From Planctomycetaceae bacterium (GTDB lineage Bacteria > Planctomycetota > Planctomycetia > Pirellulales > Pirellulaceae), in assembly GCA_020638995.1 (NCBI GenBank), contig JACKHM010000002.1, forward strand, positions 2,046,001 through 2,110,000: a stretch of 64,000 nt of DNA, read 5' to 3'. Positions 16,005 to 24,528 of the stretch are shown here, in pieces. Under the pieces are notes generated by a model, which searched no databases, was not told where the DNA came from, and saw only the letters and a program-made list of their open reading frames with translations. The translations under genes and the position numbers were made by a program. How positions within the stretch are numbered: the first letter of the stretch is position 1; the number at the start of each line of letters is the position of its first letter.

Positions 16005-16802
16005 GTGCCCCGAATCTTATTGTGTTTCTTCCTAGCAGCCCTCGGCGACAACAATAATGCTGTGACTGAGTACAACTTCGACTTTACGGATTCGCAGTTT
16101 GACCAAGATTACCTTCGGCTAATGGCCTCGGAAGATGTCAATGCGTGGGATTTTATTTATCGCGAACCAGTAGGACTTCGTATGGCGTTGCCTGCCGACC
16201 GGGACGTTCAGATGGTGGCTTTTGCGAACCGATTTCCCGTCAGGGGAGATTTTGAAATTACTGCCAAGTACACAATTTTACATAGCGATTCGCCTGCTCA
16301 AGGATACGGCACGGGACCAGGTATTTACATCAAGACGCTTTCATCTGGAGAAAGCGTAGCTGTGTTAGCTCGCTTGATCCGTCCCGCCGAAGGCAACGTT
16401 TACAGCGCATACTTTGCAACGCTGCGACGCGACGGCTCACGCTGGCATCAACCCACGTTTGAGGAGACAAATTCGACGCGAGGTTCTCTTCGGCTAACGA
16501 GAATTGGCAAGAACCTTCAGTATTATGTCGCCGAAGGAGACTCACGAGACTTTCGGTTGGTCCGCGCCATCCGACTAGGCTCGAATGATGTCGCAATCGT
16601 TCGCGTAGGAGTTGACAAGGGTGGCTCGGAGTCCGCGATCGAAGTAATTTGGGAGGAGCTGGAAGTTCGAATGCATCCAACGAACCGACGGGAGATCGTA
16701 CTAGTAGTCGGACTGCTACCGCTTGGCGCTCTTCTCATCTTGTTACTCCTTCAACTGCGCCGAAGGAAAAATAGATCGGACGACGTTCGACTCCACGAGT
16801 GA
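16005..16802 (+). CDS. exported membrane-anchored protein, paralogue of the 13386 gene
   Basis: The protein has a signal peptide (MPRILLCFFLAALG), a periplasmic domain matching the 13386 gene in several blocks (FPVRGDFEITAKY; QGYGTGPGIYI; VLARLIRPAEGNVYS; GSLRLTRIGKNLQYYVAEG) and a C-terminal membrane helix (IVLVVGLLPLGALLILLLLQ) with a basic tail. The GTG at 16005 is the start because AGGAG lies at 15994-15998, six bases upstream; the frame extends to 15807 but overlaps the GT39 gene. The two paralogues flank the GT39 gene, so they may act on the same glycan. Confidence 0.65.
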   Translation: MPRILLCFFLAALGDNNNAVTEYNFDFTDSQFDQDYLRLMASEDVNAWDFIYREPVGLRMALPADRDVQMVAFANRFPVRGDFEITAKYTILHSDSPAQGYGTGPGIYIKTLSSGESVAVLARLIRPAEGNVYSAYFATLRRDGSRWHQPTFEETNSTRGSLRLTRIGKNLQYYVAEGDSRDFRLVRAIRLGSNDVAIVRVGVDKGGSESAIEVIWEELEVRMHPTNRREIVLVVGLLPLGALLILLLLQLRRRKNRSDDVRLHE

Positions 16803-16879
16803 GCATCAACTGTACAAGGTGACTCCCCTTGCCAATATATGCCATTCGACGCTGCCAAGAGTTCAATAATTGATCTTAG

Positions 16880-16891
16880 TTCGTCTTTCGC
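16880..16891 (+). repeat. left inverted repeat of the IS701-type element
   Basis: TTCGTCTTTCGC, directly preceded by the 5-base direct repeat CTTAG at 16875-16879. Confidence 0.85.
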
Positions 16892-18085
16892 GATAGCAGC
16901 AAGCTTTGCTTGCAGTGACAGATAAGAAGAAAGAGGTCGCGTTCTTCCGATATTGAGTGATGTGAATCTGCCTCATCACCGAAAGGAACGCGACCGTGGA
17001 TATTGTTAGTTCGTTTGCTCAGTTATTGCAAGTGTTTGCTGTGACGATGACGCCAGCTACTTTGGCAACCTGCGTCAATTGGTGGTGGGCTGGGTGTTTG
17101 CACCTCGGCGCACGATCACGGGAATGCTTCGCGCAGGCGGGACCGAGCGACATCACTCGGCCTTTCACCGCTTGTTCGCGACGGCCAAGTGGTCCGTCGA
17201 TAAGGCGGGTCTTGCGGTCTACGATTTGATTCGTCGGTTCGTACCGCAAGCCGTCGTGTTTCTGGCTGGCGATGACACGTTGCTCAATCGTCGCGGCTTG
17301 AAAGTCTTTGGAGCCGGCATGCATCGTGATCCGTTGTTGTCCAGTCGTCGCTTTACCGTAACGCGTTGGGGACATTGTTGGGTCGTGTTGTGTGTGGTGA
17401 TCGAAAGTCCTCGGACACCGGGGCGATATTTCGCGTTGCCGATCTTGGCTCGTTTGTATTTGAACAAGAAGTCGGCGGCCAAGTGACGGCGTGCTTATCG
17501 CTCGAAGACGAGTCTGATGTTGGAGATGCTCGAAGTCGTTCACGCTCATGATTCGCAGCAACCTTTGCTTTTTCTAGGCGATTCGGCTTACACCTCCAGT
17601 GCGATGCTGCAAGCCATTCCCGAAGCGATCGCCGTGACCGGACGCATCGCCAGCAACTCGCGAGTTCACAAAATGGCTCCCACAGAAAACACCGGTCAGC
17701 GCGGACGACCACGCGTGCGCGGCGAGCGATTGCAAACTCCCGACGAGATGCTCGACGCCAAGGGTTTGCGACGATTGTTGCTTCAACTGTATGAAAGCAC
17801 GCAGTACCAAGTGCGTGTCGCCGAACAAGTCGGCTGCCTGTTCAAAGCCTCGAAACGTCAAGTGAAAGTCGTCGGGATCGAACATCTTCGCGGGGGTCGT
17901 GGTCGCGAAGTCTTCTATAGCACCGAGTCATCAGCCGACGCGGAACAGATCCTTCGTTGGTTCTCTTGGCGATGGCCAATCGAAGTCACCTTCCACGACA
18001 GCAAGCAACATCTTGGCTTGGGAGAAGCCGAGAATCGCAAACCGAAAGCCGTTCGTCGTACGGTTCCGACGGGCCTGCTACTATA

Positions 18086-18278
18086 GAGGTCGTGCAGCTT
18101 TTAAGTTGTTTGTTTGCAGAGAGTTTCGACGTGTCATGGTGCCGAGTTTGGGAAACAACACCGCAGCCGGGACTGAAGTCGACGCTATCCATGCGGTGCT
18201 AGCTTGCTCCTTCTCGGAGAATAGTGGCAGTTCGCCCTAAACATCAAACTCAACTCGACTTAAAAGCTGCACGACCTC
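18086..18278. mobile_element. 193-bp MITE
   Basis: A non-coding element with 21-bp perfect terminal inverted repeats (18086-18106 and 18258-18278; outer sequence GAGGTCGTGCAGC) is flanked on both sides by TATA (18082-18085 and 18279-18282). Removing it with one TATA restores the transposase reading frame (L-L-L-Y-S-L-I). The interior of about 150 bp has no convincing gene; its parent transposon is not in this window. Confidence 0.85.
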
Positions 18279-18439
18279 TATACAGCTTGATCGTCTTATG
18301 GCACGAATGCATCCGCCAAGAGCCCGCCTTGACGCTCCGCAAATGGGCCGGCAAAGACCAAGCCTCCTTCGCCGAAATGGTCGCCGCCTTGCGAGCCGAC
18401 AGTTTAGCCGAACTCAAGAGAAAACATTTATCAATGCCC

Positions 18440-19946
18440 GAATGGCGTTAACTTATCCGTAAGTGTTTACGGTGCAAGTTCATTTTGTAGCTGGCATCGA
18501 GGCCTTTTCATGAGTGGGTATTGTTTGGGGCGACGCTTTCTGACGCGCGGTTCGAGGCGGTGACGTCGAAGTGGGTTGACGATGAGATTGGGGATGGAGT
18601 CGCCGGGCCTTGCGGTTTGTAACCAGCGTAAGGCATCCGTGAAACTGATGCGGCGAAAGTCGACTTGTTGTTGCTCGGCAGCGATCAATATGACTTGTCG
18701 GACCAAGTTGTAGATTAAAGCGAAAACGTGCAGCTCCTTGAGGACACCGTTAACGGTCGTGCATTTCAGAACGTCCATCTTCATCGTCGTTTTCAAGTGT
18801 CCAAAATTCGTTTCGATATCCCAGCGATCGCGAAACAGAGTTGCTAAGTCCGACGACTTGTACTTATCCCCGTCAAGCAAGGTTGTGGCAAGCGTGATCG
18901 TCCGTGTGCGAAAGCCTCGCTGAGTAATCGTGTAACGCAACTCGCGAATCACCAGTGACCCTGGTAATGCGTCGAACTGCTCAATAGACATCCAAGTTGG
19001 ACAACTCGTTGGCTTGAACCATTCGACAACTTGATCGTTGTTGCCAAGCTGTCGTAGCCAGCGCGAACGAGGCAGCCCCTTCTTGCCGCAGCTCTTGCCC
19101 TTGCCTGGCACCGTGTGAGTCCGCCCCGGTGTAAAGTCAACAAGCAACCGTTGGTGAATTCGCAACACACCGTGCGTGCCACGTTGCAGTAACAAAGCGA
19201 AATGAGCGAACGAACAGAATCCTCGGTCGGCAACCAACACATCGTTCGCTCGCAATTCTGGATGCAACTCAGCCGTCTTTGCCAGATCATGTGTTCGCAA
19301 CGGAGCTGCCAGCATCTTCGTGATCATGCCTGTCCCTGCGTGCATCATGGCCAACCAATGAGCCGTGGGAAAGCCGCAACCTGCGCGTTGGCCTCCTGGC
19401 TGACCGAAGTGTTCTTGCAACTCATCCGTATCAGGCATCGAGAAGCTCGAGCCATCCACTAAGAAGACGCGATGTCCAAACCAACGACTCTTATCGATGG
19501 CGTTGTCCTGAAGTTGTTCGACCGATCGCTGCAATAACGTCTTCAAAACATCGAGCTTCAATCGCGTCCTTGCTTTGCAATAAGCGGCTGCCGTGAAGAC
19601 GAGGTTCGACAGATGAGGCAAGTGTGCGCAAGCCGTGTTGCCATGCAAAACTTGCAGGAAGAAGACTTGCACAGTAACGATCGGATTGAGCGTCGATTGT
19701 CGCCACGTCATGCCGTGGTCGCGGCAGGCTCGTTCGATTGCCTCGGGACACAATTCTCGCATCCAGTTCTGCTTGAAGTGTCGAATGACATCCGTGATAC
19801 TTCTCATGGCTGAGTCCTCCTTGCCAATGGAAATGTTTGACCAAATCCACTACGCAGGAGGCTCAGCCTTCGATCATGAAAGCAACGCTACAACAGCAAT
19901 GCTTAACCACCACCAGCACATAAGATGCGATAAGTTAACGCCATTC
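18440..19946 (-). mobile_element. IS4-family insertion sequence, apparently intact
   Basis: The element has 18-bp perfect inverted repeats GAATGGCGTTAACTTATC (18440-18457 and 19929-19946) and a 10-bp target duplication ATCAATGCCC on both sides (18430-18439, 19947-19956). Its length is 1507 bp with one transposase gene. The 10-bp duplication fits IS4 elements. Excision of the element and one target copy rejoins the IS701 transposase end (HLSMPGIPPSIYQF). It has no visible defect and is probably the most recent insertion here. Confidence 0.92.
18467..19807 (-). CDS. IS4-family DDE transposase
   Basis: This 446-residue protein is full length. The RNase H-like core is visible: VFLVDGSSFSMPD (first Asp, near residue 116), NDVLVADRGFCSF (second Asp, near 195) and the YREK-like segment FRDRWDIETNFGHLKTTMKM holding the Glu near 325. 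It catalyses cut-and-paste movement of the IS by binding its end repeats. The ATG at 19807 lies 121 bases inside the right end. The sequence is uninterrupted, so I expect an active element. Confidence 0.92.
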   Translation of the reverse strand: MRSITDVIRHFKQNWMRELCPEAIERACRDHGMTWRQSTLNPIVTVQVFFLQVLHGNTACAHLPHLSNLVFTAAAYCKARTRLKLDVLKTLLQRSVEQLQDNAIDKSRWFGHRVFLVDGSSFSMPDTDELQEHFGQPGGQRAGCGFPTAHWLAMMHAGTGMITKMLAAPLRTHDLAKTAELHPELRANDVLVADRGFCSFAHFALLLQRGTHGVLRIHQRLLVDFTPGRTHTVPGKGKSCGKKGLPRSRWLRQLGNNDQVVEWFKPTSCPTWMSIEQFDALPGSLVIRELRYTITQRGFRTRTITLATTLLDGDKYKSSDLATLFRDRWDIETNFGHLKTTMKMDVLKCTTVNGVLKELHVFALIYNLVRQVILIAAEQQQVDFRRISFTDALRWLQTARPGDSIPNLIVNPLRRHRLEPRVRKRRPKQYPLMKRPRCQLQNELAP

Positions 19947-20025
19947 ATCAATGCCCGGCATACCACCAAGCATTTATCAATTCATCAAACCACTCGAATA
20001 CCTAATCGCACTCGCCGCATAGAGT

Positions 20026-20037
20026 GCGAAAGACGAA
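20026..20037 (-). repeat. right inverted repeat of the IS701-type element
   Basis: GCGAAAGACGAA, the perfect complement of the left repeat, followed by the direct repeat CTTAG at 20038-20042. Confidence 0.85.
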
Positions 20038-20042
20038 CTTAG

Positions 20043-20412
20043 GTGCATTCACGGAATTTTCCGGATGACGGGAGAGATCTCGTAAGGCCTTTCTTTCAAA
20101 TCTGGGCTTTGCTGTGCAGCTCATCATTCTGCAAAAGCAATTTGCGGACATTTCTTGTAAATGCTTGAATAGCTGAGTGTCGAACCAAGTGAACTGCCCC
20201 GGTCGCCGAATTGCTCCTCTGCAGAGGGGATCCCTAAGAGCTGCAGACGCGCTCACATTGTGAAGAAATCCATTGATTGGGAACGACGTTGCGGACCAGC
20301 GCAGCGACTATTCTGATAGTACGAAAAAATTCAGCAGATTTACTTGATAATCGCCTTGGGTTCGGGTATACAAGTGCGTTCGGTTCTCTCTACACATAAT
20401 CTTTGGTTAGTG
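20043..20412. other. gap between the IS701 element and the DUF1573-like gene
   Basis: No gene is supported in these 370 bases. A minus-strand frame of 84 codons (20002-20256) starts inside the insertion sequence, so it cannot be a native gene. A 12-base palindrome CCTCTGCAGAGG is present near 20215 without a T-run. The promoter of the following gene should lie in the last 100 bases; no clear hexamers are visible. Confidence 0.5.
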
Positions 20413-20931
20413 GTGACAGAAGTGGGACAGCAGGCTCAGGCATCATTAGATTCCTCAATTTCAACCAAGGCAGATTCTGCATCCAACCTTGAGAGACCTT
20501 CACACATTGGAAGGTTTTGGATCGGGGTTTCCTTGTTGTCAGTATCTCTACTGGTGATTGTTGCAATTTGGGCGAATTCTCAGTTTGGATCTGTTGAGAT
20601 GGGATTGCGTTGGATTTGCGGCGAAACTATGGCAATTTCGCCACCTCGCGTCGTTCTAGGTAACGCTTCTGCGGGATCGGTCAGCCGTGGCGTTGTTACA
20701 GTTCATAATCTCTCGGGGCAGCCGTTGCGAGTACTTGGTGCGCTTGGCGAGTGCAATTGCATGGTTGTAAGCAATCTTCCAATTGAGATTGAGGGGCGTG
20801 CCCGACGGGAAATTACAATCGACGTAAACAATTCAGACCAGCAAGGTGAATTCGAATACAGCATGATTTTCTATACGGATCGGGACGTTAATCATCCATT
20901 GCGAGTACTCGTCAGTTCGGTCGTGGAGTAA
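20413..20931 (+). CDS. membrane-anchored DUF1573-like protein
   Basis: The protein has one N-terminal membrane helix (GRFWIGVSLLSVSLLVIVAIWA), then a single immunoglobulin-like domain of the DUF1573 type: PPRVVLGNASAGSVSRGVVTVHNLSG, the LGECNC motif with two close Cys, and REITIDVN. DUF1573 proteins are common in planctomycetes and usually face the periplasm or cell surface. The frame is open to a TTG at 20344; the GTG at 20413 gives the shorter N-terminus expected for this layout. It is the first gene of a row with the cysteine-rich peptide and the exported protein at 21376. Confidence 0.7.
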   Translation: MTEVGQQAQASLDSSISTKADSASNLERPSHIGRFWIGVSLLSVSLLVIVAIWANSQFGSVEMGLRWICGETMAISPPRVVLGNASAGSVSRGVVTVHNLSGQPLRVLGALGECNCMVVSNLPIEIEGRARREITIDVNNSDQQGEFEYSMIFYTDRDVNHPLRVLVSSVVE

Positions 20932-21036
20932 GAGTAGACGCCAAAGTTAGCTATATGTTTTCCTGTGTGAGTCAAGGCTCGCTGTTTAAATTTGAGGGAA
21001 GACTTGGTTTTGCCCCCTAATGTAAGGAGTGTTGTA

Positions 21037-21285
21037 ATGAAGGGTCGTGTCGCATTTTATTTATCGCAAACGCTAGTTGCAATCGGTATCGCGTGTCTGT
21101 TGCTGGTGTTGGTGGTCGTTCCAACTGCCCATGCAAGTGATGGCCTTTTCATTTGTGGATACTGTTCTGAAGATTGCGGAACAGCTCCTGCTTGTGCTGG
21201 GGGGACAGGCTGTACAGGCTGTATTTCGACCTGCGGCTGCGCCAGGCACCTATTTGGATGTACTTGTAGGCTATTCGGTTTGTAG
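21037..21285 (+). CDS. exported cysteine-rich peptide precursor
   Basis: The 82-residue precursor has a basic start and a strong hydrophobic signal core (TLVAIGIACLLLVLVVVPTAHA), with likely cleavage after AHA. The mature part of about 48 residues contains 10 cysteines, spaced in clusters (CGYC, CTGC, CGC, CTC), with Gly, Thr and few charged residues. AAGGAG at 21024-21029 sits seven bases before the ATG, which fixes the start; the upstream frame to 20992 is ignored. The pattern suggests a disulfide-rich secreted or envelope peptide, or a metal-binding one; no family is recognised. Confidence 0.75.
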   Translation: MKGRVAFYLSQTLVAIGIACLLLVLVVVPTAHASDGLFICGYCSEDCGTAPACAGGTGCTGCISTCGCARHLFGCTCRLFGL

Positions 21286-21375
21286 GTATCGGCTTTATGT
21301 AGCCGCCGGACATCGCTCGTTTCAATATCAGAATCGAGTGCCTAGTCTAACTCTTTTATTGGAGAAAGTCCTCCT

Positions 21376-22377
21376 GTGTATTCAAGGCCATTGGCTTATC
21401 GGTGGTGGTTCACTTTCGCGTGCATGGTGATGGCGTCTACGCCATCGTCAGGCGCAGCGGAAGGCGAACTTCATCAAAGGTTTTTAGATGAAGCGCCCGT
21501 CGGATGGAAGAAGCTTGAGGAGCTCTCACTTAACTTGCATGTCATTTACAAATTGCGGTCGGACGCTAGTAGCGAAGGTCCGGCTGAGCCAGAGGAGGGC
21601 CAGTCTGAGATAAAGATACGTGGCGACCAGAAGCTCGTTCATCACATCGGCGCAGCGATTGAAAAGGTTGGAGTGACGACTCCTCAGTATTCTTTTGGAG
21701 TCAATCGTAATAGTTCCCAAGATGATTGGGCGGTTATGTATATTGGGCGGCCAAGGGACGAATTTGATTGGGAAATTGAGGAAACTGTTAATGCGAATGC
21801 AAGTCTATTATATGCGCTGAAGGGAATTCCACTCTCTGAACTCGTTGAGTTGCCAGATGTCACTCTTACTAGCGTGACTGAGGCAAATGACGAGGCAACT
21901 GGAAGGTCGTCTGTTCGCGTTGACTACAGTTGCGATAACGGAGAATTGAACTTCCCCACCGGCAAGGCTCCGGTAAAAGGGGGCTGGTTCGTTCTAAACC
22001 CCGATCAATATTGGGCTGTTAGCGAGGCTGGCGTTCAACTCCCGGATGCGACATGGCGAATTTTAGTGCATGGCAGTGTAGATGACGAAGGACGACCGGT
22101 AGTCGACACAAATGAAGAGATCGCAGAATACAACAAAGGGCCAAATTCTGGTAAGAAAAGCTCAGTTGCATACGAATTCGCATCGTATGAGTACAAAGTC
22201 GTCCCCGAAGCAGATTTCCTTCCAGGTACTTACGGCCTGCCGAACCCTGCGCTTGTTGACACCGACCAATCATCCAGTCGAGTGTGGTTAATACTGTTCG
22301 GAAATGTTGTTATTTTGTTGGGGGTCGCCATGTATTGGTATCATCGTCGCTCCACAAAATCCAGCGATTCCGATTGA
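21376..22377 (+). CDS. exported protein with C-terminal membrane anchor
   Basis: The protein of 333 residues has a signal sequence (LAYRWWFTFACMVMASTPSSGAAEG), a 240-residue exported domain (VGWKKLEELSLNLHVIYKLRS; IGRPRDEFDWEIEET) and a C-terminal helix (RVWLILFGNVVILLGVAMYWYHRRS). The domain may be a LolA/LolB-like or beta-sandwich fold; this is only an impression, and no family is assigned. The GTG at 21376 is the start. The gene lies 90 bases downstream of the peptide gene on the same strand, so they may be co-transcribed. The anchor and exported domain resemble the layout of the DUF1583-like proteins at 13386 and 16005, but I see no clear sequence match. Confidence 0.6.
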   Translation: MYSRPLAYRWWFTFACMVMASTPSSGAAEGELHQRFLDEAPVGWKKLEELSLNLHVIYKLRSDASSEGPAEPEEGQSEIKIRGDQKLVHHIGAAIEKVGVTTPQYSFGVNRNSSQDDWAVMYIGRPRDEFDWEIEETVNANASLLYALKGIPLSELVELPDVTLTSVTEANDEATGRSSVRVDYSCDNGELNFPTGKAPVKGGWFVLNPDQYWAVSEAGVQLPDATWRILVHGSVDDEGRPVVDTNEEIAEYNKGPNSGKKSSVAYEFASYEYKVVPEADFLPGTYGLPNPALVDTDQSSSRVWLILFGNVVILLGVAMYWYHRRSTKSSDSD

Positions 22378-22667
22378 TTCTTCTTCTTCCCGACTATCGC
22401 AATTCGAATACCGCAAGAAACAGTCGGTTAGTAGTTTTGATGCGCGGGCTTTGAGCTTGGGTTGCGGTCTTGCCGCATTCTCGTTGGGCCGTGCAAGCGA
22501 TGACCGAACCCTTTGGAAATGTCCGTGTGGCTTGACCGTAGAATGAGGATATTGTCATTGGATCCAAGTCGGGGGCATATGGAATTCCACAAAACAGCCA
22601 AGGATCTGTACATGGTAGCCTACTACACAGGTGGCTAATTGCCAGCATTCTCCTAGCTCATGTAGGC

Positions 22668-24353
22668 TTGGTTGGCTGGGGGGCATTTCGGCATTCGCCA
22701 ACGGTTGACGAGCCAGCATATCTAGCAGCCGGTATAAGCCATTGGCAGTTCGGTCATTTTCAGCTATACAAAGTTACCCCACCGCTAACGCGATTATTGG
22801 CGTCGGTTCCTGTGGTTCTTGCTGGTCCCGCCACGGATTGGAGCCGGGCTATACATGGCCCGGGAATTCGTGGCGAGCATTCGGCTGGACGAGACTTCGT
22901 GACAGCAAATGGCCGAAGTTCTTTCTGGTTGTTTACGGTTGCCCGTTGGGCATGCATTCCGTTTTCGTTGCTAGGTGGTGTGAGTTGCTATCGGTGGGCA
23001 ACTGACCTTTATGGTCAGGCTGCCGGTACATCTGCTCTTACACTTTGGTGTTTCAGCCCTAACGTCCTTGCACATGCCCAGTTGTTAACCCCGGATATCA
23101 CTGTTACAGCGATTTCCGTCACGGCTTGTCACTCTCTTTGGCGTTGGTCGTACAATGGCAGCTGGAGACAGGCCGTCACAACCGGCATCGTTCTTGGGAT
23201 GGCCGTGCTTGCTAAGACGAATGCACTAGCACTCATTCTGACGGTACCCGTTGCTTGCTATCATCTATTGCTCCGAAACCACCGACGGAATGAGTCGGCT
23301 GGTAAAGCTGGCGTGCAGGCGTTTGTAATCGCTCTTCTAGTCATCTATACGATTAACGCGGGATATGCGTTTCAGAGTTCGTTAAATCCGTTGGGTGGAT
23401 ACCGTTTTGTTAGCCACACATTCACTGGGCACGACGGGGACAACTGGCGTATTGGAAATCGCTTCGAAGGAACGTTTTTGGAGAAGCTACCCGTTCCATT
23501 TCCTGCCGCGTTTATTGAAGGGATAGATCTGCAGCGGCATGACTTTGAAAATTTAGATGGCACAAGATTTCGGACGTACTACCGAGGCCAATGGTACGCG
23601 CGTGGGTGGTGGTGGTATTACTTCCCGGTCATGGGCCTGAAGACACCGTTGGGTACGTGGTTGCTGCTTGTGCTCGCAGTGATTTCTCGGCGGATGCGGA
23701 GAAAGTGCACTCATGTTGCATCAGGAGAAACGATCGCTGCGATTGCTGCAATTCTTCTATTTGCGCTCCCAAGTAGTCAGACCGGCTTCGGTGGGAGCCT
23801 ACGTTACATACTCCCTGTTTTCCCGTTTCTATTCGTTCTTGCGTCTGCAGCATTTTCTTCTAGCAATTGTAGTCGAGGCTACAAGTCAATACGAATTGCT
23901 GCAATGGTATGGATATTGTCCGGGAGTCTCAATATATATCCCCATAGTCTTGCGTACTTCAACGAGCTGGCTGGTGGTCCGCTCAACGGGCACTCCTATC
24001 TGCTTGATGGGAATATCGATTGGGGTGAAGACCTAATCTTCTTGGAAGAGTGGCGAACACGAAATGAACAGGCAATACCGCTGAGAATCGCGTTTTGGGG
24101 GTTTCTGCCACTCAAAGATTTGGAGGTCCAAATTGATAGTCCCATGTCTGCGGTTAGAAGCAAGCAAGCGGACTCCAGCGGCTCGAATTCTGGCCCGTTG
24201 CCGGGATGGTATGCCGTCTCAGTGAGCTACCTGCGGCGTGACTACCGCAATGGGCACCTAGATTACTCACACTTCATGGAACTCGAACCAATCGAAACGG
24301 TTGGTTACACAGTCTACATCTTTCATATAACCGATGCACATAGTTCCGAATGA
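22668..24353 (+). CDS. GT39-type membrane glycosyltransferase
   Basis: This protein of about 561 residues has the PMT/ArnT layout: an N-terminal region with the motif HSPTVDEPAYLAAGISHWQFG, where the Asp-Glu pair is the likely catalytic site, then several membrane helices. A soluble part follows, with LLDGNIDWGEDLIFL and YVLRRDYRNG-like segments. The start is uncertain. A TTG at 22668 is the first standard codon, but the frame stays open upstream to 22542 and encodes a hydrophobic helix (LIASILLAHVGLVGWG) that this family needs at its N-terminus. The real start is therefore probably upstream, perhaps at ATT 22638, or a frameshift has occurred. Confidence 0.75.
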   Translation: MVGWGAFRHSPTVDEPAYLAAGISHWQFGHFQLYKVTPPLTRLLASVPVVLAGPATDWSRAIHGPGIRGEHSAGRDFVTANGRSSFWLFTVARWACIPFSLLGGVSCYRWATDLYGQAAGTSALTLWCFSPNVLAHAQLLTPDITVTAISVTACHSLWRWSYNGSWRQAVTTGIVLGMAVLAKTNALALILTVPVACYHLLLRNHRRNESAGKAGVQAFVIALLVIYTINAGYAFQSSLNPLGGYRFVSHTFTGHDGDNWRIGNRFEGTFLEKLPVPFPAAFIEGIDLQRHDFENLDGTRFRTYYRGQWYARGWWWYYFPVMGLKTPLGTWLLLVLAVISRRMRRKCTHVASGETIAAIAAILLFALPSSQTGFGGSLRYILPVFPFLFVLASAAFSSSNCSRGYKSIRIAAMVWILSGSLNIYPHSLAYFNELAGGPLNGHSYLLDGNIDWGEDLIFLEEWRTRNEQAIPLRIAFWGFLPLKDLEVQIDSPMSAVRSKQADSSGSNSGPLPGWYAVSVSYLRRDYRNGHLDYSHFMELEPIETVGYTVYIFHITDAHSSE

Positions 24354-24528
24354 GTATCTGCGTACAGTCGAAGCTGCAATAAACTGGCCCGACTCTGAAT
24401 ATTTACAGAAACAACGTTACACCAAGTCCCAGCCTCGTTCAGACACCTTCGTGCGTGGGATACTGAGTTTCACATGAGGTCAATTCACATTGCCTACTTA
24501 CATTCCCGATGCTCCTGCCTTCTAATCG

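Larger units (their letters stand above)
16996..20022 (+). pseudogene. IS701-family transposase with four lesions
   Basis: The gene begins at GTG 16996 (VDIVSSFAQLLQVFAVTM). The DDE-type core is recognisable: VFLAGDDTLL (first Asp), LLFLGDSAYTSS (second Asp) and WPIEVTFHDSKQHLG (Glu). Four lesions are visible. A one-base deletion in the T run at about 17061 shifts the frame (MTPATL becomes LATC; the correct frame reads FGNLRQLVVGWVFAPRRT). An in-frame TGA is at 17484-17486. The MITE interrupts at 18086. The IS4-type element interrupts at 18440. The C-terminus is found beyond it, ending FIKPLEYLIALAA at 20020-20022. All active-site residues are readable, so the gene was once functional. Confidence 0.9.
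16880..20037 (+). mobile_element. IS701-type element, dead, containing two nested insertions
   Basis: Perfect 12-bp inverted repeats TTCGTCTTTCGC (16880-16891) and its complement (20026-20037) bound the element. CTTAG is duplicated on both sides (16875-16879 and 20038-20042); its core TTAG fits the YTAR target of IS701 elements. The gross length is 3158 bp. Removing the MITE with its duplication (197 bp) and the IS4-type element with its duplication (1517 bp) leaves 1444 bp, a normal IS701 size. The element carries the broken transposase at 16996-20022. Confidence 0.85.

Noticed and set aside
20043..20412. A minus-strand 84-residue frame at 20002-20256
   Set aside because: It begins inside the IS701 end and has no start signal; it is a shadow.
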